From: Acidithiobacillus acidisediminis
GTDB lineage: Bacteria > Pseudomonadota > Gammaproteobacteria > Acidithiobacillales > Acidithiobacillaceae
Assembly (NCBI RefSeq): GCF_023277115.1
Contig: NZ_JALQCS010000001.1
Span: 1,916,001 to 1,980,000, forward strand
Length of the DNA stretch: 64,000 bases
Direction: 5' to 3'
Shown in pieces: positions 52,141 to 59,980 of the stretch; the stretch's first letter is position 1; the number at the start of each line of letters is the position of its first letter. The position numbers and the translations under genes were made by a program. The notes below the pieces were generated by a model, which did not search any database, was not told the DNA's origin, and saw only the letters and a list, made by a program, of their open reading frames with translations.

Positions 52141-52332
52141 AAGCTGTAACGCGCGTAACGCACGGATTTTCCTTCCGTTACAATAAAAATCAATATAAAC
52201 AATCTTGTAACGCTGTAACGCCTGTTACGTTCTTTTAATTAATTAATAAAGAAAATATCATCTCTCTATAAAGCTCATATATATTCAGCTCTCTCCCCTA
52301 GAGGCGCGTTACAGGCGTTACAGCGTTACAAG
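52141..52332. other. Candidate replication origin (iterons around AT-rich core)
   Basis: TGTAACGC-type iterons occur at 52145, 52154 (CGTAACGC), 52206 and 52214. Inverted forms GCGTTACA lie at 52306, 52315 and 52323, with CGTTACA at 52176. The block 52204-52225 is a perfect 22-bp inverted repeat of 52311-52332. Between them lies about 80 bp of very AT-rich DNA (TTTTAATTAATTAATAAAG). It lies 70 bp beyond the 3' end of the primase-helicase gene. Paired iterons plus an AT-rich melting zone are the hallmark of an initiator-dependent origin. Confidence 0.75.
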
Positions 52333-52403
52333 CTGCATCTGAGGGTCCTTCGGCGGCCACCAAAGTGGCACCCTGGCAACCGCCGACTTGACATCACTCT
52401 TCC

Positions 52404-55358
52404 CTAACCGCTGCCCCCCCCTGTCACCTCAAAAACGGCAGTATCTAATTGCTCCTCGGGCAATTCTCCGGAAAGGATTGCACCTTTGACGGCGTACACC
52501 CGCATTGGTCTCATATCTGGGACTCGTCGTGTATCGGCCTTAGGCAGGTCCATGAAGCCCTTAGCTACCAAGTGTTCCGCCAGCTGTTGCTTCGTCACCC
52601 CCTGGCAAAACTCGGCCTCAAAAGTCGGCACAGGAATCCAAAACTCAAACTGCGGGTTGGCTTCGCTGCTATCTATCCACTTGCCATAACCCCAGCACGG
52701 GTTTGGGACCCTGGTGCCTTCCCCCAGACCAATTTGTCCAGAGCGGTTTATCCACTCAAAGCGGGCAGAGCCGTAGAGATGCAATTTTTGCACCAATGCC
52801 TCATAAGCGCGGATGATATCAGTGGATTCCGAACCCCCTCGTTCATTCAGCCAGGCCTGGAAACACCACTGTGCTGCCGCAATGGCTTCACCCTCTTGAA
52901 AAGGAAGAATATGCCATAAAATTGCCAGTTCCCCAGCGGCAGCTACAGCAGCGAAGCGTTGAGCAACGCGATGCACTTGGTTGTCTCCACCTCGGACGTG
53001 CCAGTCCGCCTGCAGGCGGTGGATCTGCGCATCGAAACGCGCAACGGTCCAATCCTTATCCTCGGTTGTAGCCAGTAACCGAGTCAAGAAGGCCCTGATG
53101 GGTGTGCCATAGAACCGACGGCTGGCCTCATCAAGATGATCCACCAACTCCCGGGCGCTTTGAAAGCCGTTGAGGCTTTGAATGATGCCCATCCCCGCCC
53201 CAGCGTCGGCCTTGACGTCAAGCAAACGCACCTCATGTCCTGCCATAGAACGCTGGTTGGTCTGGTGAAGCAACTGATTCAGTGAGATTTCCCCAGAAGA
53301 CAGAAAAACCAGCCGGAATTTCGTCACCGGTCTTGCGGAAGCATCCGCCCGCATTCGCCCCTTTCCTTGCCCATTACCAAGCAAATATGTAGCATCCCCT
53401 GCCGAAGCTGCTGAAAGGGAACCCAGTTCGTCCAGCGTCAAGAGTGCATCGTTGCGGGCCGCAGCCAAGGTTTCCAGTGCATTATCCGTCGTCCGCCAAC
53501 TATTGATATATTGCTGCGGATCCCCCCACACCGATGAGGCCACCTTAAGCAACCTGGTCTTACCTGAGCTGCTGGGGCCACGGAAATGGACACCAATATT
53601 TTCCATTCCCGTCAGGCGTAGCAGAGGGGGCAGAAAAGCAGCAGACAACGCCAGCACCAAGAGCGGATTGCCCTGGCACAATGCCGCCACATGGGTCTGC
53701 CACTCATCCAAAGTCCCCGCCTGCCCGTAGGCCTGCATAAATTCCATTAGGCGCTCTGCCATGTGGTACCCGTCAGTTCCTTGGTCACCTGCAATCCCAA
53801 AAACAGCATCGGGCAGAGCAAAGACGGCGCATTCCTCATCCAGCCAGCCGCTGGATTCCACCAGAGTCAGACGACGGTTTACGGGAAAGTCTTGGATAAA
53901 ATATGCCAGAAGCTCCCGGCCTTTAGTCGTCGTATTGCATCGAACACCGTGATCCATCAGCGCCCGCCTGAAATTTTCAGAGGTCAAATCGGTAGCTAAG
54001 AGGCGGATGTTATGGCAACTCCCATCGGGATCCCAGACCTTCAGCAGGTATGACCACTGTCCGGATGACAGATCTCGAACCAAGGCATCCACAATGATGG
54101 GCGTTGCCAGCCAAGTGACCACCGGAATGTCCTTCTTGCCAACACTATGATGGGTCACCGCCTTCTCATCCACTTGGAAAGGACCAAAGCGCAAAGAGGG
54201 AAATTCGACCTCGTCGTCTCTTGCGTCACGAATCTCCTCGATCCAGCCCAGTTCTCGCACCTTATCGACGGCTGCCGGACACAACTCCTCAAGAGGAATC
54301 TCCGTCTCGTCACCATAACGCCGGGCGAGCCAAGGCTTACCCTTGGTTACAAACCAGGACCCGGGGGTGTTTTCGTCCGTGAAATAGAGCACCAAGATGG
54401 CGCCATTCCCCCGCAACCTCGTATCCTGCAAAGTCCGTCCTGTGCGGACCGCATTGGGATCAGTAGGCACCAGACAGGTGTAACGGCGGCGTTGCCCATC
54501 CACCTCGGCAACTCGGCTTTGCAACTGATGGCCATGTTCCACCGCCCAGGTTTCCCTGATCTCCCTTCTTTGCCGATTTACCGCGCCTGGCAAGTCGGAT
54601 GCAATATCCGGCAGGTTCACGCTGTCTGCGGGTTTAGCCACGAAACCCAGACGCTCCTGGTGGGTGATGTCACAATTGATTCCGCTATCAATCATCGGTT
54701 CCGCCGTATAGTGCAGCTGGTTTGATGATTTGATCGGCGCCATATCAATACCAAGTACCACCATGGGTATGCCACCCTTGTTCAAGTCCACACTGTAGAA
54801 TCCAGTCTGAAAGCAGAATTGTTCCAGGTGGGCGGCCAACATGGCCCCTCGGACGGGGCGGGTCAGCCAGAAGAAGAGGTGTACCCGGATACCGGGTTTT
54901 AAGTAACTGCCGCCCGGATTCATGATGCCCGCTGAATTTGAAAACATGTACACGTAGCTGACCTGCTGAAATTCGGGAGGCAGCATTGAGACCACATATT
55001 CCACCGCTTGCAGGCTGCAGGGCGCAATACCCTCAGGAGCGGGTATGCCGTCGATGTCCAGCATTACCCAGGGCGTGCCCTCCGGGGCCTCGGGAAAGGC
55101 TTCGCTGGTACGCCTGGTCACTTTTTCCGTTTGCGGCGTGGGCAACCCCCGAATTATTGCACAGCGCCGATTCCGATAGATGTCCTGTAACAGGGTATGA
55201 AACTCCCTGATACCCTCTACCGGCCGCTGCTCCCAAACAAACTCGGCGCAGTTCGGGTAGGGGTCGGTTTTCACCACGTTGTTTTCGGTTAGCTGAAAGT
55301 CCTTGGAAAGTGGAATGAGTTCGTCAGTGGGTCGCAAAACGGTGATGTATGTTGTCAT
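52404..55358 (-). CDS. Primase-helicase (DUF927 type) of island B
   Basis: This 984-residue protein has an N-terminal primase-polymerase-like domain (WVMLDIDG with the acidic pair, then GIRVHLFFWLTRPV) and a C-terminal DUF927/helicase part: Walker A GPSSSGKTRLL, LLTLDELGSLS (Walker B) and FRLVFLSSGE. It would start replication at the iteron region just past its 3' end. ATG 55358 is chosen because AGAGGAG lies 9 nt upstream and it overlaps the AlpA stop (ATGA). The longer frame lacks support. This fits satellite- and plasmid-type replication. Confidence 0.85.
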   Translation of the reverse strand: MTTYITVLRPTDELIPLSKDFQLTENNVVKTDPYPNCAEFVWEQRPVEGIREFHTLLQDIYRNRRCAIIRGLPTPQTEKVTRRTSEAFPEAPEGTPWVMLDIDGIPAPEGIAPCSLQAVEYVVSMLPPEFQQVSYVYMFSNSAGIMNPGGSYLKPGIRVHLFFWLTRPVRGAMLAAHLEQFCFQTGFYSVDLNKGGIPMVVLGIDMAPIKSSNQLHYTAEPMIDSGINCDITHQERLGFVAKPADSVNLPDIASDLPGAVNRQRREIRETWAVEHGHQLQSRVAEVDGQRRRYTCLVPTDPNAVRTGRTLQDTRLRGNGAILVLYFTDENTPGSWFVTKGKPWLARRYGDETEIPLEELCPAAVDKVRELGWIEEIRDARDDEVEFPSLRFGPFQVDEKAVTHHSVGKKDIPVVTWLATPIIVDALVRDLSSGQWSYLLKVWDPDGSCHNIRLLATDLTSENFRRALMDHGVRCNTTTKGRELLAYFIQDFPVNRRLTLVESSGWLDEECAVFALPDAVFGIAGDQGTDGYHMAERLMEFMQAYGQAGTLDEWQTHVAALCQGNPLLVLALSAAFLPPLLRLTGMENIGVHFRGPSSSGKTRLLKVASSVWGDPQQYINSWRTTDNALETLAAARNDALLTLDELGSLSAASAGDATYLLGNGQGKGRMRADASARPVTKFRLVFLSSGEISLNQLLHQTNQRSMAGHEVRLLDVKADAGAGMGIIQSLNGFQSARELVDHLDEASRRFYGTPIRAFLTRLLATTEDKDWTVARFDAQIHRLQADWHVRGGDNQVHRVAQRFAAVAAAGELAILWHILPFQEGEAIAAAQWCFQAWLNERGGSESTDIIRAYEALVQKLHLYGSARFEWINRSGQIGLGEGTRVPNPCWGYGKWIDSSEANPQFEFWIPVPTFEAEFCQGVTKQQLAEHLVAKGFMDLPKADTRRVPDMRPMRVYAVKGAILSGELPEEQLDTAVFEVTGGGSG

Positions 55359-55570
55359 TGCGTAACTCCTCTGCGGTCTGAAGTGGATAGGTGTTGGCAC
55401 TGGGCTATGAATTGCTCCAAGTCGTGCTGGCGGTATCTGACCGCTCGGCCGATGCGAACGAAGGGGATGCGGCCGGTAAGGACGCGGTCTTTGTTGAGCC
55501 ACGACTCGGAGAGCCGCAGGTAGGCTGCGGCATCGCGGGTTGTTAAGAGATTGCTGATACTCTGTTGCAT
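55355..55570 (-). CDS. AlpA-like excisionase/regulator
   Basis: This 71-residue HTH_17 protein has LLTTRDAAAYLRLSESWLNKDR, then IPFVRIGRAVRYRQHDLEQFI. It overlaps the primase-helicase gene by 4 nt. AlpA-like proteins act as excisionases or activators for satellite and plasmid elements. It likely links excision by the island B integrase to replication. Confidence 0.82.
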   Translation of the reverse strand: MQQSISNLLTTRDAAAYLRLSESWLNKDRVLTGRIPFVRIGRAVRYRQHDLEQFIAQCQHLSTSDRRGVTQ

Positions 55571-55744
55571 TTGTATTTCACCTCATGCGGTGGCAGCCCA
55601 ATTGCTGCCGACAAGAGCAGCTTAACCCTCTTTAAACTACATTACAATGTAGCACGCCATCATAAAAATGTAGCTGGTGATTATTTCTATGCTTGCGTGC
55701 CAGCCATACAAGATGGTATCCTAATTGAAAAGAAGGGAGGTGAT
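55571..55744. promoter_or_regulatory. Divergent promoter region between AlpA and DUF6471 genes
   Basis: The segment CTACATTACAATGTAG (55637-55652) is a perfect palindrome. With CATAAAAATGTAGC following, it suggests repressor binding between the two divergent operons. Confidence 0.5.
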
Positions 55745-56125
55745 ATGGAAAAAAAGGCTGGAAGGAAGCCCTTGAAGCAAGCGGACTTGGTTGCATATGA
55801 GAAGGCAAGGAAACTCCTAAAAGGGGAGATGCTCCGTCTCGGATTCACAACTACAGACTTGGCGCGCAGCCTTCAGCTGGGTGGAGTAGAGATTGATGTC
55901 AACGGTCTCGGGAGGAAAATCCATAAGGGTGGCTTTTCTTTGGCATTTTTCCTCCAGTGCATGGAGGCCATGGGTATTACCCAGCTTGATCTCTACAATG
56001 CCCGCCCCCCAGAATCCCGCTTCTCCCCGGAGCTAGGTATTCAGCGTGGCGAAAAGATGAAGCTCATCGATGATGAAGACCCCGCCTATCAACGGAAGGG
56101 AGGGGAATCTGATCCAGAGACCTGA
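55745..56125 (+). CDS. DUF6471-type protein
   Basis: This 126-residue protein contains ARKLLKGEMLRLGFTTTDLARSL, then GLGRKIHKGGFSLAFFLQCMEAMG, the DUF6471 signature and helix-turn-helix-like. GGGAGGTGATATG is an excellent ribosome site for ATG 55745. It is divergent from the AlpA operon and converges with the integrase gene, overlapping it by 37 nt. It is probably the repressor that controls the AlpA-replication operon. Confidence 0.8.
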   Translation: MEKKAGRKPLKQADLVAYEKARKLLKGEMLRLGFTTTDLARSLQLGGVEIDVNGLGRKIHKGGFSLAFFLQCMEAMGITQLDLYNARPPESRFSPELGIQRGEKMKLIDDEDPAYQRKGGESDPET

Positions 56126-57312
56126 GCAAGAATAGCTCCGGCAATCCGGTCCATAGGCTCCCGTAGCCGCTCCACGCCGCTAACGATATAGCCCGCTGTG
56201 ACATCTCCCCGGTCGGTGCGGTGGTTCACCAGCCGCTTCAGGGCGTAAGCGCTAATGTCCAGGCTGTCGGCAACGGTGATGAAGGTGCGCCGCAGGTCGT
56301 GAACGGTGACGCTGACCCCTGTTTTTTTCGCCACCGCCGCAAGGGCCTTCCGAGGTTCCTGCACGTAGCCCTTCGCCCCACTGCTGGAGAATACAAAAGG
56401 GCTTCCCGCTTGACCAGCCTCAGCACGGCGCTGGATCAAAAGGTCCACCAAGAACTCCGGCAAGGGCAGCTCCAGCGGGTCGTGATTCTTGGTATTGGTG
56501 ATGGTCACCATGCGGTTGGCCAAGTCCACCTGCTCCCAGGTCAGGCTGGCCGCCTCTTCCCGCCGCAGGCCGGTAAATAAAAGGAACAGCAAATAATCCC
56601 GCAGGGTGGCGTTGCCCAGTTCCTTGACCGCCGCCATCCAACGGCCCAAGTCCCCCGGCCTCAGGCAACCCTGCCGCCGGGGAATCTTTTTCCATGCGCG
56701 GGTGTGGGAAAGCGTCTGCACCGGGTTTTCTCGAAGCAAGGGGCGCTCCGCGGTGCCGTACTGATGCATAGCGAAATTCATGATGGCCCGCAAGGCCCGC
56801 ATCACCACGTTGGCCGTGGCGGCACCCCTCTCTTCCGCAAGACTGCTGAACCGCTCACTGACCTTTTCCCGTGTGATGCTGGCCAGGGGACGGTCCGCCC
56901 AGTCGGCCAGATAGAGATCCACTGCCCGCTGATATTCTTTGATGGTCTTAGGGGTCAGACCCCGCACTTGAACGTATTGTAGAAACGCCTCCCTGAGCGT
57001 GATCCCTTTGACACGTTCCTGCCGCTTTTTTTCCGTCGGCAGTTCACCACCGGCCATCTCCGCCAACAATTGCTGTGCCCTGTTGCGGGCATTCTCAGGC
57101 GTCCATGGAGCGCCATAAGCACCGATGGTCACCCGCTTGGGTTTGCCGTTGACCCGGCGTTCGGCAACGAAGATTTTGTTGTGCTCCGTCACCTTGAGTC
57201 CAAACCCACGGAGCTCGTTATCCCGGTAAAACCTCGGCGGCTGGCCGGGTGCTTGCAAGGGGATGGCGTCTACTGCCCGCTTGGAAATCTTGATTCTGTC
57301 TACCATGGTCAC
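56089..57312 (-). CDS. int: Tyrosine integrase of island B
   Basis: This 407-residue tyrosine recombinase has a DUF4102 arm-binding N-terminus (RFYRDNELRGFGLKVTEHNK) and the catalytic residues R (LFTGLRREEAASL), H-x-x-R (VTVHDLRRTFI), H (RLVNHRTDRGD) and Y (AGYIVSG). It is only distantly related to the island A integrase, yet uses the same tRNA-Lys site with different arm sequences. It could start at the first or third codon. Its 3' end overlaps the convergent DUF6471 gene. Confidence 0.95.
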   Translation of the reverse strand: MTMVDRIKISKRAVDAIPLQAPGQPPRFYRDNELRGFGLKVTEHNKIFVAERRVNGKPKRVTIGAYGAPWTPENARNRAQQLLAEMAGGELPTEKKRQERVKGITLREAFLQYVQVRGLTPKTIKEYQRAVDLYLADWADRPLASITREKVSERFSSLAEERGAATANVVMRALRAIMNFAMHQYGTAERPLLRENPVQTLSHTRAWKKIPRRQGCLRPGDLGRWMAAVKELGNATLRDYLLFLLFTGLRREEAASLTWEQVDLANRMVTITNTKNHDPLELPLPEFLVDLLIQRRAEAGQAGSPFVFSSSGAKGYVQEPRKALAAVAKKTGVSVTVHDLRRTFITVADSLDISAYALKRLVNHRTDRGDVTAGYIVSGVERLREPMDRIAGAILAQVSGSDSPPFR

Positions 57313-57332
57313 GACCCGCTGATTGTTTCCGT

Positions 57333-57356
57333 AGTAGACGTATAGTAGACGCTTGG
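57333..57356. promoter_or_regulatory. Right-end arm-type integrase sites of island B
   Basis: This is an exact copy of the 24-bp segment at 42677-42700 (AGTAGACGTAT, then AGTAGACGCTTGG), about 20 bp upstream of the integrase start. Confidence 0.7.
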
Positions 57357-57480
57357 GAGGAAATCACAACCCAGACAGTGCTAGATGATGCAAAAGAATG
57401 ACTGTTTAACTACATGATATGTAATAGATTATGATAGAAGGTGCAAAATGGTGAGAGACTGTGAAACAAGTCTTCCGCTA

Positions 57481-57526
57481 ACTCTTAATCAGCGGGTCGT
57501 GGGTTCGATCCCCTCACAACCCACCA
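57481..57526 (+). repeat. att copy 3: boundary of island B and region C
   Basis: The sequence ACTCTTAATCAGCGGG through ACCCACCA is identical to bases 1305-1350 of the tRNA (46 of 46). It lacks the 5' part of a tRNA. Confidence 0.92.
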
Positions 57527-57534
57527 AATAAAAC

Positions 57535-57569
57535 AGGCGCTTAGAGAGATTTTCTAGGTGCCTTAGTTT
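57535..57569 (+). terminator. Terminator-like hairpin at the left end of region C
   Basis: AGGCGCTTAGA pairs with TCTAGGTGCCT with one G-T pair, followed by TAGTTTTT. It corresponds to the hairpins at 1359 and 42637. Confidence 0.65.
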
Positions 57570-57574
57570 TTGCC

Positions 57575-57594
57575 ATCCACCCCATATCCACCCA
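57575..57594. promoter_or_regulatory. Arm-like repeats at the left end of region C
   Basis: ATCCACCCCAT is followed directly by ATCCACCCA, again with an 11-bp period. It is a diverged version of the island A motif in the same position relative to att. Confidence 0.55.
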
Positions 57595-57693
57595 CAAGCC
57601 AAGGCGGCTCAACCCATAAACCCGACGACTGGTTTAGCGCATTCCAGCACGGTGAAGAGCGCCCCGACGTCATCGGCCACCTGGAATAGGCGG

Positions 57694-58641
57694 TCAATCG
57701 TTCAGTTCCAGAACGTCCCAGTCCGCCGGGCGCGCCTCGCCGGTCTGGTAGAACTGCTTCACCAGCTTCAAGTATTCCAAAAAATCCCGGCTCTCCGTGG
57801 CCAGTCGATTGGCCATGTCCCAATCGATCTCATCGCGCTCGCGGGCCGGAATCAGCACCTGACTGTCGGCAGGATTGTCCACGTCCAGCTTGATGAAGCC
57901 GATGCCGTGGGCGGCAAACAGCATCCGTAGCTCCTTTAACGTATCGGTGCCGCCGATTTCAGCCGCGACCAGGTAGCCGAAATTTGCCCACGACGAATTC
58001 GAAACCGCCTGAAAAAAACACTCGCGCACGTTCGAACGGTTTATCAGCAGCTTGGCCTCGAATGACCACAGCTTGGTGCGCTTGTCGGAATACTGCGTGA
58101 CGCAATCGCGGACTTCGCGGTGCCATTCCTTGCTCAAATCCTCCATGCCGACCACATCCGGGTACAGCCAACGGTTGCCGTTGGGTCCGCGTTTGTTCGA
58201 GGAGCGCTTTTCGTCGATGCGTTTGGAGAACACGCCGAATTCCTCCCAAAGGTATTGAGAGAGCATCGGGTACAGCGCGTGCTCGCCGATTTTTGATGCA
58301 TGCGTATCTGCTGCCGACGCTGCCCCTTCGCTTTCGACCGCAGCCACCTCTGCGCTGTCCGTTCGCTCCGAGTAGTAGTACTTGCGCGGCCGCCCCTCGG
58401 TGGTTTTTAGCTCTGGATGCCGTGCTTGCATGCGTGGGCGCTGCGAGCTGATTTCTGCGACGAGCTGCTGCACCAAATCCGCATCAGACTTGATGTAGTC
58501 GCCTCGACTTTTGGATTTCTTTTCCTTACACTCGACGGGATAGTTTTCAAAAATCCACTCGGCGATTTGTCTCGCCGTCAGCTTTTCGGCGGAACGCGAC
58601 TTCAATAATTCCAATACGGTTTTTGCCAGATTCAACGCCAT
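57694..58641 (-). CDS. COG2958-type (HrgA-like) HARE-HTH and nuclease-like protein
   Basis: This 315-residue protein has an N-terminal HARE-HTH domain (ARQIAEWIFENYPVECKEKK) and a C-terminal domain with DVVGME and LWSFEAKLL in the order of a PD-(D/E)XK nuclease, then NFGYLVAAEI. This is the COG2958 family, linked to restriction loci (HrgA of Helicobacter). It ends the leftward operon, 11 nt after the CD-NTase stop. It may be an accessory nuclease of either the type I system or the CBASS-like pair. Confidence 0.78.
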   Translation of the reverse strand: MALNLAKTVLELLKSRSAEKLTARQIAEWIFENYPVECKEKKSKSRGDYIKSDADLVQQLVAEISSQRPRMQARHPELKTTEGRPRKYYYSERTDSAEVAAVESEGAASAADTHASKIGEHALYPMLSQYLWEEFGVFSKRIDEKRSSNKRGPNGNRWLYPDVVGMEDLSKEWHREVRDCVTQYSDKRTKLWSFEAKLLINRSNVRECFFQAVSNSSWANFGYLVAAEIGGTDTLKELRMLFAAHGIGFIKLDVDNPADSQVLIPARERDEIDWDMANRLATESRDFLEYLKLVKQFYQTGEARPADWDVLELND

Positions 58642-58652
58642 AGAAATTCCCC

Positions 58653-59429
58653 TCAGAGCCTGAACAACTTCTTGACCTCATTCTCTGCCGTTATCGGCAA
58701 ATCATCCTTTTCGTATTGTCTGACATTAGCCACGATATTCCTTGCGCGCGTGATCTCATTGTTCACCCACTGTGAGTACGACGAGCTGGTGTTCAGGTTA
58801 TCAATGACGGCAAGGAAGTAGTCCTTCTGATTTGCCAGAAACCAAAAACGCAGGCCGCAGACCCATTTCTCCATCTTAAAGGATTGGAACGGGAATCCAG
58901 CGGTTGCATTCCAGTACTTAAATAGCCGAATGGTTGGTTTAATCAGCGACTTGTGTTCCTTGTTTTTCGCCTCAAGAGTCGCGTTGAAGTCGTTCGGATT
59001 CGTAATCATCCAGCCACCTGTACCATTGGGAATCCGAAGTCCTCCGAGCCATGTTTTTATCGCAGGCACCAAGTCGAATTTGATATGGTTCAGCTCAAGC
59101 ACAATAGTTGGAGTTGACTGATAAATTTCCGACGATCCATAACGCTTTTCGACGAAATCCTTTAATCGATTCAGGTACGTCTGCGGGGCAGCGCTGCCAT
59201 CGCTGAAGACCACCATGTAATCAATATCAGACTGCTCATCCATCGAACGGGGCAGGATCGTGCCTCGAGTCGACGACCCGAAGCGAAAGTGCTGGTTAAT
59301 AACACCGTTGGCGAAATGCGACGACATCCGCGACTGCAATGTCGAGATCGAGGTCGTGATTGACGACTGCTCAGTAGTAGAAAGCACTGCGCTGCTGGCG
59401 GTACTGGTGAGAAAACTCAATACCGACAT
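58653..59429 (-). CDS. CD-NTase-like nucleotidyltransferase (SMODS type)
   Basis: This 258-residue protein has the nucleotidyltransferase motif RFGSSTRGTILPRS followed by SDIDYMVVF (two metal-binding Asp) and a third Asp in IKFDLVPAI. The C-terminal half is helical, with the OAS1-like LIKPTIRLFKYWNATAG. It would make a cyclic or linear oligonucleotide signal on infection. It follows the SLATT gene by 4 nt with GGAAGG as ribosome site. It is short for a CD-NTase, but the active site is complete. Confidence 0.85.
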   Translation of the reverse strand: MSVLSFLTSTASSAVLSTTEQSSITTSISTLQSRMSSHFANGVINQHFRFGSSTRGTILPRSMDEQSDIDYMVVFSDGSAAPQTYLNRLKDFVEKRYGSSEIYQSTPTIVLELNHIKFDLVPAIKTWLGGLRIPNGTGGWMITNPNDFNATLEAKNKEHKSLIKPTIRLFKYWNATAGFPFQSFKMEKWVCGLRFWFLANQKDYFLAVIDNLNTSSSYSQWVNNEITRARNIVANVRQYEKDDLPITAENEVKKLFRL

Positions 59430-59433
59430 ACTT

Positions 59434-59955
59434 TCAACCTTCCTTATCTACCTTGTGAGTCGCTTCGCCTTCTTCGATGCCTTTGCGGGCGGAATCAAAC
59501 GCGCTACGCGGGACGCTTGGGCTTTTTTGGTTCAATTCGTTGCGCGTGGCCGAAAGCGCCTTCAGGCGTTCGGGCAGTTTCCCCAGAAGTTCCACCTGCA
59601 GCAATTCGACTTCACGGAAAATGCGGGCATCGTTGCGCAGTGCCAGAAACTGTCCCGCCGCAACCCGATGCATCGCAGCCCGCTCGTTTGGCTTGAGAAA
59701 CGTCATGAGACCGGCCAGCAGCGAGGCCAGCAGTGCCAATGCACTACCCACCTCGGCATAGCTCTTGAACAGAGCCGCCCCCGCGATAGCGGCAAATGCA
59801 GTGGCCGGAATACCCAACCAGTAATGGCAGCGTTCCCACACCTGCGCGGCATTAAAATGGCTCTTGCTGGAATAAGTCGCGTCTTCCTCGATCCGCTCGG
59901 CTTCCCGACGCAAGGCCGCAACCTTTTCCTGTTGGTTGGCTTGGGGTTCGTTCAT
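59434..59955 (-). CDS. SLATT-domain two-transmembrane effector
   Basis: This 173-residue protein has a helical N-terminus (RREAERIEEDATYSSKSHFNAAQVW), then two membrane helices (YWLGIPATAFAAIAGAALF and ALALLASLLAGLMTFLKP) and a C-terminal helical region (FREVELLQVELLGKLPERL). This is the SLATT layout (SMODS- and SLOG-associating 2TM effector), predicted to form pores on second-messenger binding. ATG 59955 has AGGAA upstream; ATG 59979 is an alternative. It precedes the CD-NTase directly. Confidence 0.85.
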   Translation of the reverse strand: MNEPQANQQEKVAALRREAERIEEDATYSSKSHFNAAQVWERCHYWLGIPATAFAAIAGAALFKSYAEVGSALALLASLLAGLMTFLKPNERAAMHRVAAGQFLALRNDARIFREVELLQVELLGKLPERLKALSATRNELNQKSPSVPRSAFDSARKGIEEGEATHKVDKEG

Positions 59956-59980
59956 CCCGTTTGTTTCCTGTAAGGACATT

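Larger units (their letters stand above)
42629..57526. mobile_element. Island B: satellite- or plasmid-like integrative element
   Basis: The element is bounded by att copies at 42582-42628 and 57481-57526. A tyrosine integrase (56089-57312) lies beside the right copy, and an identical 24-bp double motif built on AGTAGACGTAT sits near both ends (42677-42700, 57333-57356). It carries a primase-helicase with an iteron-type origin candidate, AlpA, a Gp3-like directionality factor, YqaJ nuclease, DUF932 and a gtr glucosylation cassette. There are no capsid, relaxase or secretion genes, so a phage satellite or defective plasmid-phage is the best description. Confidence 0.85.
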
